Made by a program: the position numbers and the translations under genes. The notes below the pieces were generated by a model. The model ran no database searches. It worked only from the letters and a program-made list of their open reading frames with translations, and was not told where the DNA came from. This document shows positions 1 through 8,280 of a stretch of 64,000 nt of DNA, in pieces. Numbering within the stretch: the stretch's first letter is position 1; each line of letters opens with the position of its first letter. Source of the DNA: an alpha proteobacterium L41A (GTDB lineage Bacteria > Pseudomonadota > Alphaproteobacteria > Caulobacterales > Caulobacteraceae); NCBI GenBank assembly GCA_000335735.1, contig AMYY01000009.1, positions 33,458 through 97,457 on the forward strand. The letters are read 5' to 3'.

Positions 1-1591
1 CGTCGTCGCCCTCGCGCAGGCCGAACCCTTCATGGCGCTGCGCCACGCGGCGATCGAAGTCCGCCTCGGCGCCGATGGTGGTGCGGCGATAGATCAGGGC
101 CTCGGCGATGTGGCGACGCAGAACGCCGGTGCTGCCGTCCAGGTCGGCGATGGTGCGCGCCAGACGCAGGGTGCGTGTCCAGCCGCGCGCCGTCAGGCCG
201 CCAGCCTCGCCTGCTCGCATCAGCAGCATCCGGCCCGCCTCGTCCGGCGTGGCGAACCGATCCAGCGTGGCGCCGGAGGCGCGGGCGTTCAGGCCTTGGG
301 CGGCGTCCAGCCCGGCCTCTCGCACCCGGTCCTGCTGCATGGCGCGGGCGGTCGCGACGCGCGCACGGGCCTCGGCCGTGCCCTCGGCGGGCGGGGGCAG
401 TGCCATGTCGGCGGCGGTGACCGGCGGCGTCTCCACCGTCAGGTCGATCCGGTCGAACATCGGACCCGAGACGCGGTTCTGATAGTCGCGCTGGCAACGC
501 GGAGCCTTGCCGCACGCCCCGCGTCCAGCGCCGCCCATGCCGCAGCGACACGGGTTCATCGCCGCCACGAGCTGGAACCGCGCGGGATAGCGGATGTGGG
601 CGTTGGCGCGGGCGACGACGATCTCGCCCGTCTCCAGCGGCGCCCGCAGCGAGTCCAGAGCCTGGGCGCTGTATTCCGGCAGTTCGTCAAGGAACAGCAC
701 GCCGTTGTGCGCCAGCGAGGCCTCGCCGGGCTTGGCGCGCAGTCCGCCGCCGGTCAGGGCCGCCATTGAGGCGGAATGGTGCGGGCTGCGGAACGGGCGA
801 TCGCGGGTCAGGGCGCCGCGTTCGATCAGGCCGGCGACCGACCAGACCATCGAGGTCTCAAGCAACTCCTGCGAGGTCAGGGGTGGCAAGAGGCCCGGCA
901 GGCGCTGCGCCATCATCGACTTTCCCGACCCTGGCGGGCCGATGAAGAGCAGGTTGTGGCCGCCGGCCGCCGCGATCTCCAGCGCGCGCTTGGCGCTTTC
1001 CTGGCCCTTGACCTCGCGCAGGTCGGGCACGGCCTTGCCGTCCGCCAGCGGTCCGGGCTCGGGCGCGCGCAGAACTTGGGTTCCCTTGAAATGGTTGACC
1101 AGGCTGATCAGCGAGCGCGGCGCCAGTATACGGGCGCCGCCAGCCCAGGCGGCCTCCGGTCCCGTCGCTTCGGGGCAGATCAGACCCAGGCCCATGGCGT
1201 CGGCGGCGACGGCGGCGGGCAGGGCGCCGCCGACCCGCGCAATCTGGCCGTCCAGCCCCAGCTCGCCGATGGCGGCCCAGCCGTCGAGCGCATCGGGCGC
1301 GATCACCCCCATGGCCGCCATCAGGGCCAGAGCGATGGGCAGGTCGAAATGGCTGCCCTCCTTGGGTAGGTCGGCCGGCGCCAGATTGGCGATGATCCGT
1401 TTGGCGGGCAGGGCCAGACCGATGCCGGCGAAGGCCCCGCGCACCCGCTCCTTGCTTTCGGCCACCGCCTTGTCCGGCAGGCCAACGATGTTGAAGATGG
1501 TCGGCCCGTCATTGCCGATCAGCTGGACCTCGACGTCCACGCGCCGAGCTTCCACCCCGTCGAAGGCGACCGTGACAACCCGCGCGACCAT
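1..1591 (-). CDS. comM: ComM/YifB-family Mg-chelatase-like AAA+ ATPase (3' end cut by window)
   Basis: AAA+ ATPase of the YifB/ComM family; in naturally competent bacteria ComM is a hexameric branch-migration helicase acting during integration of transforming DNA. The frame is open for 530 codons from the ATG to the window edge, so nearly the whole protein is present. It shows an N-terminal LonC-like (ChlI) domain, a Walker A GPPGSGKS near residue 216, a Walker B LFLDELPEY near residue 300, and the family segment GRGACGKAPRC with its cysteines in AMNPCRCG. It lies 60 bp downstream of gshB on the same strand and may be cotranscribed. The ribosome binding site GGGAG sits inside a 9-bp inverted repeat directly before the start codon. 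The family assignment is firm; a role in competence here is inference. Confidence 0.9.
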   Translation of the reverse strand, partial: MVARVVTVAFDGVEARRVDVEVQLIGNDGPTIFNIVGLPDKAVAESKERVRGAFAGIGLALPAKRIIANLAPADLPKEGSHFDLPIALALMAAMGVIAPDALDGWAAIGELGLDGQIARVGGALPAAVAADAMGLGLICPEATGPEAAWAGGARILAPRSLISLVNHFKGTQVLRAPEPGPLADGKAVPDLREVKGQESAKRALEIAAAGGHNLLFIGPPGSGKSMMAQRLPGLLPPLTSQELLETSMVWSVAGLIERGALTRDRPFRSPHHSASMAALTGGGLRAKPGEASLAHNGVLFLDELPEYSAQALDSLRAPLETGEIVVARANAHIRYPARFQLVAAMNPCRCGMGGAGRGACGKAPRCQRDYQNRVSGPMFDRIDLTVETPPVTAADMALPPPAEGTAEARARVATARAMQQDRVREAGLDAAQGLNARASGATLDRFATPDEAGRMLLMRAGEAGGLTARGWTRTLRLARTIADLDGSTGVLRRHIAEALIYRRTTIGAEADFDRRVAQRHEGFGLREGDD

Positions 1592-1593
1592 GT

Positions 1594-1619
1594 CGTTCTC
1601 CCAGCTGAGCGGGAGAACG
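1594..1619 (-). promoter_or_regulatory. Hairpin covering the comM ribosome binding site
   Basis: A perfect 9-bp inverted repeat (CGTTCTCCC / GGGAGAACG, 8-nt loop) ends 2 nt before the comM start codon. On the transcript the GGGAG Shine-Dalgarno sequence forms part of the stem, so the fold would hide the ribosome binding site. The repeat is seen directly; translational control is inference. Confidence 0.5.
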
Positions 1620-1651
1620 AACCATGAACTGAAATCTAATTCAAGTGGCGA

Positions 1652-2608
1652 TCACGCAACCTGAGCGGCGCGTTTGGCCTCGATGGCGTCCCACATCAGG
1701 GCCGTGGCGTCGATGCCGGTGAAGGCCTTCAGCTGCTGGGCGCCGGTGGGGGAGGTGACGTTGATCTCGGTCAGATAGTCGCCGATCACGTCGATGCCGA
1801 CGAAGATCAGGCCCCGTTCCCTCAGCGTCGGGCCGATGGCGGCGCAGATTTCCAGGTCGCGCGGCGTCAGTTCGACCGGCATGGCCGTGCCGCCGACATG
1901 CAGGTTCGAGCGCACCGCCCCCGCCGCCGGGACGCGATTGATGGCGCCGACGGGCTCTCCATCGATCAGCAGGATGCGCTTGTCGCCCTTGGACACGGCG
2001 GGAATGAACTTCTGGATCACCAGCGGATCGCGGCTGCCGGCGGCATGGATCTCGATCAGGGCGTCCAGGTTGGGGTCGTCGGCGCGCAGCTTGATCACGC
2101 CCGAGCCGCCATTGCCGTGCAGGGGTTTCAGGACCACCTCGCCGTGCTTCTTGTGGAAGGCGTCCAAGGCGACGGGGTCGGCCGAGATCAGGGTCGGCGG
2201 CTGCAGGCCGGGGAAGGCGGTGACCATCAGCTTTTCGGGGGCCGAACGCACCTGGGCCGGGTCGTTGACCACCAAGGTCCGGGGATGGACCGTCTCCAGC
2301 AGATAGGTGGCGGTCACATAGGCCATGTCGAACGGCGGATCCTGGCGCATCAGGATCACGTCCACGTCCTCGGCCAGATCCAGCTTTTCCCAGTCGCCGA
2401 AGTCGACATGGTTGCCGACCTCGCGCCGCACGGTGATCGGGCGGGCGCGGCAGAAGAGGCGGCCCTCTTCCAGCGCCAGGGTGCGGAAGTCATAGACCCA
2501 CTGTTTATGACCGCGCGCCTGCGCCGTCTCGGCCATCAGGAAGGTGGTGTCCCCGGCAATGTCGACGGCCTCGATCGGGTCCATCTGGATGGCGACTCTG
2601 AGGGTCAT
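1652..2608 (-). CDS. gshB: Glutathione synthetase
   Basis: ATP-grasp ligase that joins gamma-glutamylcysteine and glycine to make glutathione in the cytoplasm, the second step of the pathway. The 318-residue length is normal for bacterial GshB. The N-terminal substrate domain contains [11 protein letters not shown], the ATP-grasp core has the glycine-rich loop [11 protein letters not shown], and the metal-binding end reads EINVTSPTG, all diagnostic for the family. The ATG start is preceded by a hairpin-type intergenic repeat. comM follows on the same strand. No gshA is present in the window. A gamma-glutamyltransferase that degrades glutathione is encoded about 30 kb away but is not linked. 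Confidence 0.97.
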   Translation of the reverse strand: MTLRVAIQMDPIEAVDIAGDTTFLMAETAQARGHKQWVYDFRTLALEEGRLFCRARPITVRREVGNHVDFGDWEKLDLAEDVDVILMRQDPPFDMAYVTATYLLETVHPRTLVVNDPAQVRSAPEKLMVTAFPGLQPPTLISADPVALDAFHKKHGEVVLKPLHGNGGSGVIKLRADDPNLDALIEIHAAGSRDPLVIQKFIPAVSKGDKRILLIDGEPVGAINRVPAAGAVRSNLHVGGTAMPVELTPRDLEICAAIGPTLRERGLIFVGIDVIGDYLTEINVTSPTGAQQLKAFTGIDATALMWDAIEAKRAAQVA

Positions 2609-2615
2609 TTTTCTT

Positions 2616-2647
2616 GGGCCTATCGCGCGTTGCGCTACTTGAGGCCC
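2616..2647. repeat. 32-bp intergenic palindromic repeat, copy 1
   Basis: Begins GGGCCT and ends AGGCCC, with an inner GCGC/GCGC stem and a 3-nt loop. A second copy lies at 3588-3619 and matches at 28 of 32 positions. Two of the differences (positions 8 and 22) form a T-A to C-G covarying pair. Both copies sit immediately upstream of genes on the minus strand. Confidence 0.65.
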
Positions 2648-2699
2648 ATTGGGCGCGCCGCGCTCCGGGCCAATGAATGTTCGGTGTTGGTGCGGCGGC

Positions 2700-2894
2700 T
2701 CAGTCGATCTGACGCGCTTCCTCGGCCAGCATGATCGGCACGCCTTCGCGGATCGGATAGGCCAGTTTGGCGCCCGCCGAGATCAGTTCGTTGGCGTCGC
2801 GGTCGTAGGTCAGCTTGCCGCGCGTGACGGGGCAGACCAGCACCTCCAGCAGGCGGGGATCGACGGACACAGGCGTATTGAAGGCGTCACTCAT
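2700..2894 (-). CDS. UPF0434/Trm112-like small protein
   Basis: A 64-residue protein of the UPF0434 (YcaR/Trm112-like) family, small single-domain proteins whose eukaryotic relatives activate methyltransferases; the bacterial role is poorly defined. The family pattern is clear: [10 protein letters not shown] near the N-terminus, then a strand-rich core ending [16 protein letters not shown]. Only one cysteine is present, so the classical four-cysteine zinc site is absent, as in many members. I chose the ATG giving MSDAFNTP because CAGGAA lies before it; an upstream start would add 18 residues unlike the family and run into the preceding gene's end. It is 25 bp downstream of the LON-domain gene and probably cotranscribed. 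Confidence 0.85.
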   Translation of the reverse strand: MSDAFNTPVSVDPRLLEVLVCPVTRGKLTYDRDANELISAGAKLAYPIREGVPIMLAEEARQID

Positions 2895-2919
2895 GGCGGG
2901 TTCCTGAAAGCGTGGCCGC

Positions 2920-3576
2920 TTATTGCATGGACGGCGCGGCGTCGTCACCGCCGTCGGCGGCGTCGATGCGCATCAGGGCGGTCAGGGCTTCGGCGCGGGG
3001 CATCAGGCCCATGGCCTCAAGCAGCGCCTGTTTTTCGGCCGGTTCGAACGGCAGGGCCATCGACAGGCTGTTGACCAGGGCCTCCATCGGCGCGGTCTCG
3101 GCCGTCTCCCAATCGATGTCCAGAAGCCGGTGCGCCATATAGGCGCGCAGGGCGTCGAGGAAGGCGTCGCGGTCGAAGTCCGGCTCCTCGGGCGGTGAGA
3201 CGAGATCGTCCTCATAGGCCTCGAACGCCGCGCGGACCTGGCGGTAGGGGGTCTTGGACGGCATTTCGGCGGCGATGCGGAAACGCGACACGCCGGTCAG
3301 GGTGATCAGATAGCGCCCGTCCGAGGTCTCGGCGAAACTGGTGATCCGACCGGCGCAGCCGACCGGCGACAGGCCGGGCAGGGCGGGCGTGCCGCCCTTG
3401 GGCTGGACCAGGCCGATAATCCTGTCGCCGGCCATGGCGTCGTCCACCATGTTCAGATAGCGCGGCTCGAAGATGTTGAGCGGCAGCTGTCCGCGCGGCA
3501 GCAGGATGGTCCCGCCCAGCGGGAACACCGGGATCACCTGGGGCAGGTCGAGGGCGCGAACATAACCCTGGGGCAT
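2920..3576 (-). CDS. LON peptidase substrate-binding domain protein
   Basis: A 218-residue protein made only of the N-terminal substrate-recognition (LAN/PUA-like) domain of Lon protease, with no AAA+ or Ser-Lys protease domain. The opening [26 protein letters not shown] is the family signature (given here as the segment at residues 16-41), followed by GCAGRITSF and a helical C-terminal bundle. Such proteins are common in alphaproteobacteria next to a thioredoxin/YbbN gene, as here, and are presumed to act in protein quality control. The ATG is preferred over an overlapping GTG one codon earlier because AGGAGA lies 5 nt before it. Confidence 0.9.
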   Translation of the reverse strand: MPQGYVRALDLPQVIPVFPLGGTILLPRGQLPLNIFEPRYLNMVDDAMAGDRIIGLVQPKGGTPALPGLSPVGCAGRITSFAETSDGRYLITLTGVSRFRIAAEMPSKTPYRQVRAAFEAYEDDLVSPPEEPDFDRDAFLDALRAYMAHRLLDIDWETAETAPMEALVNSLSMALPFEPAEKQALLEAMGLMPRAEALTALMRIDAADGGDDAAPSMQ

Positions 3577-3587
3577 CACTTCTCCTG

Positions 3588-3619
3588 GGGCCTACCGCGC
3601 TTCGCGCTGCTTGAGGCCC
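3588..3619. repeat. 32-bp intergenic palindromic repeat, copy 2
   Basis: Second copy of the GGGCCT...AGGCCC hairpin, between the LON-domain gene and the YbbN-like gene. It differs from copy 1 at four positions, of which 8 and 22 change together and keep a base pair. It looks like a dispersed REP-type element of the genome rather than a gene-specific terminator, since it has no T-run. Confidence 0.65.
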
Positions 3620-3631
3620 GCTTGTTCTGGA

Positions 3632-4537
3632 TCACGAAAACAGGATGGACGAGAGGCGGCGGCGACCATCCTTGGACACGTCCGAGGTCAGGCCCGCCGC
3701 CTCGAAGATGACCAGCAACTGTTTGCGGGCCGCCTGATCGTTCCACTCGCGGTCGGCCTGGATGATGGCCAGCAGATTGTCGGCCGCGCCCTTGAAGTCG
3801 CCGGCCGCGCTCTGGGCCTCGGCCAGGTCGAAACGCGCCTGATGATCGTTCGGATCGGCGGCGACCTTGGCCTCGAGCTCGGCCGAGGCGCCGGAAGGGG
3901 TTTTAGACGCCAGGGCCAGTTGGGCGCGCACGCTCTGGACCGCCGGCTCCTTGGAATCCTGCGGCGCCATGGCGATGGTCTGGGCCGCCTGTTCGGGGTC
4001 GCCGCCCGCCAGATAGACCCGCGCCATGCCGGCGATGGCCTTTTCGTTCTCGGGCTCGATCGAAAGGACGTGGGCGAAGGCCTGAGCCGCGCCCCCGAAG
4101 TCGTTCAGACCCAGCGATTCCTCGCCCAGCTCCAGCAGTTGCGCCGTCTCGGTCGAGCCCCCCTGACCGCCGGTCAGCTTGTCGATGAAGGCCTTGATCT
4201 GACTGTCGGGAATGGCGCCCTGGAAGCCATCGACCGGCTGGCCGTTGACGAAGGCGTAGACCGTCGGGATCGACTGCACCCGCAACTGGCCCGCATAGGC
4301 CGGGTTGGCGTCGACATCTATCTTGACCATCTTCACCGCCCCCTTGGCGGCGCGCACGGCCTTCTCCAGCGCCGGACCCAGGGTCCGGCACGGCCCGCAC
4401 CAGGTGGCCCAGAAGTCGACGATGACCGGCTGATGTTTCGACGCCTCGATCACGTCGGTCATGAAGGAGGCGTCCGTGCCTTCCTTGATCAGGTCGCCGG
4501 CGGCGTCGGGGGTCAGGGTCGGGTCGAGCAGGGTCAT
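3632..4537 (-). CDS. Thioredoxin-TPR co-chaperone, YbbN/CnoX-like
   Basis: A 301-residue cytoplasmic protein with an N-terminal thioredoxin fold and a C-terminal run of TPR-type helices, the architecture of YbbN/CnoX. CnoX is a chaperedoxin that holds unfolded, oxidation-damaged proteins and hands them to GroEL or DnaK. The redox motif is intact here (FWATWCGPCRTLGP near residue 45), unlike E. coli YbbN, where it is degenerate; the cis-proline loop is QSIPTVYAF. The C-terminal half has repeats such as QAFAHVLSIEPENEKAIAGMAR and DLAEAQSAAGDF. It precedes the LON-domain and UPF0434 genes on the same strand, consistent with a small protein-homeostasis operon. Confidence 0.92.
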   Translation of the reverse strand: MTLLDPTLTPDAAGDLIKEGTDASFMTDVIEASKHQPVIVDFWATWCGPCRTLGPALEKAVRAAKGAVKMVKIDVDANPAYAGQLRVQSIPTVYAFVNGQPVDGFQGAIPDSQIKAFIDKLTGGQGGSTETAQLLELGEESLGLNDFGGAAQAFAHVLSIEPENEKAIAGMARVYLAGGDPEQAAQTIAMAPQDSKEPAVQSVRAQLALASKTPSGASAELEAKVAADPNDHQARFDLAEAQSAAGDFKGAADNLLAIIQADREWNDQAARKQLLVIFEAAGLTSDVSKDGRRRLSSILFS

Positions 4538-4655
4538 GGGCGAGGTCCGCGCAGAGATCGGTCAGGTTCAACGGTTCAGATGGCGTCGGGATGCGTCGGC
4601 ATCAAGCCGGGAAAAGGTCGCGCCGGGATTTCAGACGGCAGTCGTGAAAAACACC

Positions 4656-4683
4656 GTCTAATTCGTCTAATTCGTCTGAATTC
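4656..4683. repeat. Short tandem repeat, 9-bp unit x3
   Basis: Three successive copies of GTCTAATTC (the third with one inserted G) in the gap upstream of the YbbN-like gene. This locally A+T-rich patch could be part of the promoter. No further structure is seen in the 275-bp gap from 4538 to 4812. Confidence 0.5.
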
Positions 4684-4812
4684 CCCCGCCGTCGTACCGA
4701 AGCTCACCTCAGGGTTGGCAAGATGGGGCGACGACGGGGATCGTCAAGAAGACGCGAAGCGCTGGTGTTCAGGATGAGAAGCGGACTTGGCGATCAGTGC
4801 GCGTCAGCGACT

Positions 4813-5346
4813 TCAGCGACTGCGTAAATATGATCGACCGGAATCGAAAGCTTGGTTTTCTCTGGAGTGGGCCCCCGAGAGTTCGACCTCAAGCATTCCG
4901 CCATTTGAATGATCGACGACCTCATCCAGCGTAACAGTCACAGAGAAATCCTCGCTCCATAAACAATCGGGTTGGCCGGTGTCGGGCTTGGAAATGCACT
5001 CCCGAACCATAACTGGTCCGCGCTTGAACTCCGCCAACTCCCCGTTCAAAAACGCGGCTCTGTCGTACAGGTGAGCTCGTCCCCGATAATAGGCGGAGCC
5101 TTGGAGAAACAGAGCACCTGCAGCCCCGCTAATGTCGATACGCCCTGCGTAGATATCGGTGCTGTCACCCTCCACCACCGGAGAGTAAAACTCCCAGCGT
5201 TGGGCACGTGCTATGGTTTTGACGCTGACCAAAACGCCGTTGGAAGCGGTGATCGTCGAGTCCTCGATGTCTTGCCCAACAGCTGCTCCTGCAAACATGA
5301 GAGTCATCGCCGCTACGCAAGAACGAGATAAGATCAGACCGAACAT
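4813..5346 (-). CDS. Exported hypothetical protein
   Basis: A 177-residue protein with a typical Sec signal peptide (hydrophobic stretch at residues 3-23, cleavage likely after AGAAVG). The mature part looks beta-rich, has two cysteines (in VRECIS and PDCLWS) that could form a disulfide in the periplasm, and matches no family I recognise. It is monocistronic between divergent or unrelated neighbours. Codon use is somewhat less G+C-biased at third positions than that of the neighbouring housekeeping genes, so recent acquisition is possible. The ATG start is supported by the signal peptide rather than by a strong ribosome binding site. Function unknown. Confidence 0.7.
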   Translation of the reverse strand: MFGLILSRSCVAAMTLMFAGAAVGQDIEDSTITASNGVLVSVKTIARAQRWEFYSPVVEGDSTDIYAGRIDISGAAGALFLQGSAYYRGRAHLYDRAAFLNGELAEFKRGPVMVRECISKPDTGQPDCLWSEDFSVTVTLDEVVDHSNGGMLEVELSGAHSRENQAFDSGRSYLRSR

Positions 5347-5415
5347 ATGGATTAGACTAGCGAGCGGCGGCGTTTATCGAAAGTGGGGTTGCGGTGACGC
5401 CAATGGCGCTTTCGA

Positions 5416-5928
5416 TCAGCCCATCGCTTCGAAATCCACCACGATCGGCTCCCTCTCCAACAGCGCCAGCACTCGCCGGAAGGCCGACCGATCCAGGGCG
5501 GTGGTCGCCGTATTGGTCAGGGGGTGGAAGTTGACGATGTCGGCGTCCCACAGCCGCTGGTCCAGGACGAAGGTGACCCGGCGGTCTGTGTCGTTGATCA
5601 GGCCCAGCGCCGTGACCGAGCCGGGGCGAACGCCCAGCGTTTCCCACATCAGGGTCTCATTGCCGAACGACAGGCGACCTGAGCCCATGACGGCGGCAGC
5701 GCGTTTCAGGTCGATGACCGTGTCCTGACGCGCCGAGATCAGCCACAGCCGGCCCTTGTGATCCTTCAGGAACAGGTTCTTGGTGTGGGCGCCGGGCAGG
5801 TCGGCCTTGAGTTCCAGCCCTTCCTCGACGCGAAACACGGCCGGGTGGTCGTGGGTGACATGATCCACGCCGTTCGCCTTCAGCCAGACGGTCAGGGTCT
5901 CGCGGTCGAAAGCGGGTGCGTCAGTCAT
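5416..5928 (-). CDS. Prolyl-tRNA editing protein (ProX/YbaK family)
   Basis: A 170-residue free-standing trans-editing domain that hydrolyses mischarged tRNA, typically Ala-tRNA(Pro) for ProX/ProXp-ala or Cys-tRNA(Pro) for YbaK. Visible family signatures are [13 protein letters not shown] near residue 24, [11 protein letters not shown] (with the lysine that contacts the tRNA/substrate), and [20 protein letters not shown] near residue 100, which defines the prolyl-tRNA synthetase-associated (INS-like) domain. Its length is typical for prolyl-tRNA synthetase-associated proteins such as PrdX. The start codon lies 31 bp from the divergent DUF6065 gene start. Which mischarged amino acid it removes cannot be read from the sequence; ProXp-ala type is most likely. 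Confidence 0.9.
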   Translation of the reverse strand: MTDAPAFDRETLTVWLKANGVDHVTHDHPAVFRVEEGLELKADLPGAHTKNLFLKDHKGRLWLISARQDTVIDLKRAAAVMGSGRLSFGNETLMWETLGVRPGSVTALGLINDTDRRVTFVLDQRLWDADIVNFHPLTNTATTALDRSAFRRVLALLEREPIVVDFEAMG

Positions 5929-5965
5929 GGTTGAGCCGTCGGGTTTCGGGCGTTAGGACATGGTC

Positions 5966-6733
5966 ATGGTCGATACCGTCAACACGCGCCCTCTGGAACT
6001 GGAATGCTATCCGATGACGGCCCGGCCGCCGGACCTGGTGCCCGGCCGCCAGTCGCGCAACTGGATGGACGCCTTCATCAGCCGCCACCCCTATCGGTGC
6101 CTGCCGCTGAACATGGCCAACACGACGGGGTGGGAAATCCTGTGCCCGTTCGGCTTCTCGGCCGAGTGGAACGGCGGTCCGCGCCAGGAAGACATCGTCA
6201 TCACGCCGGACCGACCCCAGCACGATCTGGCCCATTTCGTCACCTCGCACTTCTCGCGCGGGGTGCTGACCATGCATCCGCAATATCTTTTCCGCACGCC
6301 GCCGGGCTGGGGGATGATGTGTTCGGGGTCGCCCAACCATGTGAAGGACGGAATCCAGCCTCTGGTCGGGCTGATCGAGACGGACTGGCTGCCCTTCCCC
6401 TTCACGATGAACTGGATCTTCACTCGGCCGGGGCGGATCACCTTCGAGAAGGGCGAACCCTTCTGCTTCATCAATCTGATCGAGCACAAGAAGGTCGAAC
6501 AGTTCCAGCCGATCATCCGCACGCTGGAATCCAACCCGGTGATGAAGGGTCAGTTCGAGGCCTGGAACCGCGCCCGCACCGACTTCAACCAGCGTCTGGC
6601 CGGCGGCGATCCGGATGCGGCCAAGGAGGCCTGGCAGCGCTACTATTTCAAGGGCGAGGTGCCGGAAGATCTGGGCACGGCGCCGGCGACCCACTCTAAC
6701 AAGCGCCGGCTGAAGTCGCCGCGGGTGGGATGA
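5966..6733 (+). CDS. DUF6065 family protein
   Basis: A 255-residue soluble protein that I recognise as DUF6065, a family of unknown function scattered through alphaproteobacteria. It has no signal peptide or membrane segment and is rich in aromatic residues: NMANTTGWEILCPFGFSAEW near residue 50, then HFSRGVLTMHPQYLFRTPPGWG and NWIFTRPGRITFEKGEPFCF. The N-terminal half is compatible with a compact beta fold. Two ATGs six bases apart are possible; I chose the second because AGGA lies 7 nt upstream of it but only 1 nt from the first. A strong bidirectional terminator follows. A complementary open frame on the other strand is an artefact of the codon bias. Confidence 0.8.
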   Translation: MVDTVNTRPLELECYPMTARPPDLVPGRQSRNWMDAFISRHPYRCLPLNMANTTGWEILCPFGFSAEWNGGPRQEDIVITPDRPQHDLAHFVTSHFSRGVLTMHPQYLFRTPPGWGMMCSGSPNHVKDGIQPLVGLIETDWLPFPFTMNWIFTRPGRITFEKGEPFCFINLIEHKKVEQFQPIIRTLESNPVMKGQFEAWNRARTDFNQRLAGGDPDAAKEAWQRYYFKGEVPEDLGTAPATHSNKRRLKSPRVG

Positions 6734-6737
6734 AAGA

Positions 6738-6772
6738 AAAAGCCCCTCTCCACGCCGTGGAGAGGGGCTTTT
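6738..6772. terminator. Bidirectional rho-independent terminator
   Basis: A perfect 16-bp stem (AAAAGCCCCTCTCCAC / GTGGAGAGGGGCTTTT) with a 3-nt loop and A/T runs on both flanks. It lies between convergent genes and can end transcripts from both strands. Confidence 0.95.
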
Positions 6773-6776
6773 ATCA

Positions 6777-7349
6777 TCAGGCCGCCGGGCGGGTGACCTG
6801 CGGGCCCAGGTTCTGGATCACCTCGCGGGCGTCGAAGGCGTTGGGGTCGTTGGCGGGTTTGGGGCCGCGACCCAGGACGATTTCGGCGTTGGCCTCGAAG
6901 CGGTCGACCTGGCGGACGTCGAAGTCATTGACGCCCCACGGGCCGTAACGGTCCCACGGGCTCCAGAAGCCGCTGCGGTAGTAGCGCCACGACGGACCCC
7001 AGTAGGGGCTGTAGAAGCGGTTGTAGCCCGAATAGAACGGATCAGGCGTGCCGACGAAGCGGGTGTCGCGGTCGGTGGCGCGATTGACGGTGGAGAACCA
7101 GTCGTAACCGCTCTCGACGGTCAGTTCGGCCGAACGCAGCAGCAGCGACTGCTCGACCTGTTCGCGCGACGTCAGCGAATTGCCCGAGAAGCTGACCCGG
7201 AAACGGTTGTTCTCCAGGCGCTGCTCGGCATAGCCGCCGCGCTGGCCGTTGAAGCCTGCGGGTTGATACGGGGTGGCGGTGGCGCAGGCCGCCAGGGCCA
7301 GACCGGCGGCGACAGTCACCGCCAGGGTCTTCAGGGGGAGGGTTTTCAT
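6777..7349 (-). CDS. CC0125/CC1285-type lipoprotein
   Basis: A 190-residue predicted lipoprotein: hydrophobic signal at residues 7-21 and lipobox LAAC, so Cys-22 would be lipidated. After the cysteine come TPYQPAGFNGQRGGYAEQRL and FRVSFSGNSLTSREQVEQ, the pattern of the CC0125/CC1285 family found in Caulobacter relatives, followed by a Tyr/Trp/Pro-rich stretch around residues 100-140 (SGYNRFYSPYWGPSWRYY). Related lipoproteins often carry DUF4136-like folds. The start giving MKTLPLKT is favoured by AAGGAG 9 nt upstream and by the signal peptide; a longer frame would add 18 residues. Molecular role unknown; probably anchored in the outer membrane. Confidence 0.85.
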   Translation of the reverse strand: MKTLPLKTLAVTVAAGLALAACATATPYQPAGFNGQRGGYAEQRLENNRFRVSFSGNSLTSREQVEQSLLLRSAELTVESGYDWFSTVNRATDRDTRFVGTPDPFYSGYNRFYSPYWGPSWRYYRSGFWSPWDRYGPWGVNDFDVRQVDRFEANAEIVLGRGPKPANDPNAFDAREVIQNLGPQVTRPAA

Positions 7350-7448
7350 GACATCAAACTCCTTGATCGCCCATTCGGGCGCTCTGACGGCTGAACGGAG
7401 CATGAACGGCGGCGTTCCTCTTCAATCTAGGACGAAGCGTCGCGGCGT

Positions 7449-8081
7449 CTAGAGGCGAAGGACGATCAGGACGGCGGCGACCATCAGCAGCAGGCCGACG
7501 AAGACGCCGAAGCCCTTTCGAAAGCGCGGCTGCTGCATGCGGCGCGACAGGGCGGCGCCGGACAGGGCGTAGGTGCTCATCGATACCATATCCATGCCGA
7601 TGGCCGCCATGGCGAACATCGCCATCTGCGGCGCGACCGGGCGGTTCACGTCGATGAAGGGCGGCAGGACGGCGGTGAAGAACAGGATGGCCTTGGGGTT
7701 GGCGATCTGGACGGCGAACCCGTCGATCAGGGCGCTGCGGCCCTTCTTGACGACGACCTCGTCGGGATCGGCGGCGGTGGCGAAGGCGCCGCGCAGCGCC
7801 TTGATGCCCAGCCAGGCGACGTAGAGCGCGCCCAGCACGGCGATGACCTTGAAGGCGGCGGGGAAGGCCTTGACCAGGGCGCCCAGGCCCAGGGCCGCCG
7901 CGCCGAACCACACCAGGGTCGCGGCGTTCATGCCCAAGACGCCGATCAGGGCCGAGGCGCGGCCCCTTTCAACGCCGGTCGCGACGGCGAACAGATTGGC
8001 CGGGCCAGGCGTGATCGCCATCACCGCCATGACGCCGAGGAAGGTCGAATAGAGGTGCGGATCGACGGGCAGGGCGGACAT
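7449..8081 (-). CDS. LysE/RhtB-family amino-acid exporter
   Basis: A 210-residue integral inner-membrane protein with about six hydrophobic helices, the size and topology of LysE/RhtB exporters, which use the proton gradient to expel amino acids or their derivatives. The family motif TPGPAN follows the first helix (near residue 25), and FAVQIANPKAILFF near residue 125 matches the second conserved loop. The substrate cannot be predicted. The gene is flanked by an intergenic region with two small hairpins and appears to be monocistronic. No dedicated LysG-type regulator lies next to it. Confidence 0.9.
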   Translation of the reverse strand: MSALPVDPHLYSTFLGVMAVMAITPGPANLFAVATGVERGRASALIGVLGMNAATLVWFGAAALGLGALVKAFPAAFKVIAVLGALYVAWLGIKALRGAFATAADPDEVVVKKGRSALIDGFAVQIANPKAILFFTAVLPPFIDVNRPVAPQMAMFAMAAIGMDMVSMSTYALSGAALSRRMQQPRFRKGFGVFVGLLLMVAAVLIVLRL

Positions 8082-8129
8082 GCGGCGCGATGTCGCTGCT
8101 TACCCGGGCGCGGTCAAGGCGCTCTGTCT

Positions 8130-8150
8130 CCTCCCCGCGTCGTGGGGAGG
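8130..8150. repeat. Short G+C-rich inverted repeat, copy 1
   Basis: CCTCCCC and GGGGAGG separated by 7 nt, in the 200-bp gap between the LysE gene and the next exported protein. A related palindrome lies 99 bp away (CCTCCC/GGGAGG). Paired hairpins like these are typical dispersed intergenic repeats of Caulobacter-like genomes. Confidence 0.55.
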
Positions 8151-8248
8151 TGGCGCGGCGCCTCTTCGCGACGTAACGGAGGGGTTCTTCACCCATTCAT
8201 CGGCGTCCGTAGGGATCAAAGACCCCCCCCACACCACTGCGCGGTCCC

Positions 8249-8269
8249 CCTCCCCATTTCATAGGGAGG
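8249..8269. repeat. Short G+C-rich inverted repeat, copy 2
   Basis: CCTCCC and GGGAGG separated by 9 nt, related to the palindrome at 8130. Between them is a poly-C run (eight or nine C). It lies just past the stop codon of the downstream minus-strand gene and may weaken read-through. Confidence 0.5.
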
Positions 8270-8280
8270 AGGCGCGGATG

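Noticed and set aside
4656..4683. 9-bp tandem repeats as a CRISPR-like array
   Set aside because: Units are contiguous with no spacers and only three copies; no cas genes are in the window.
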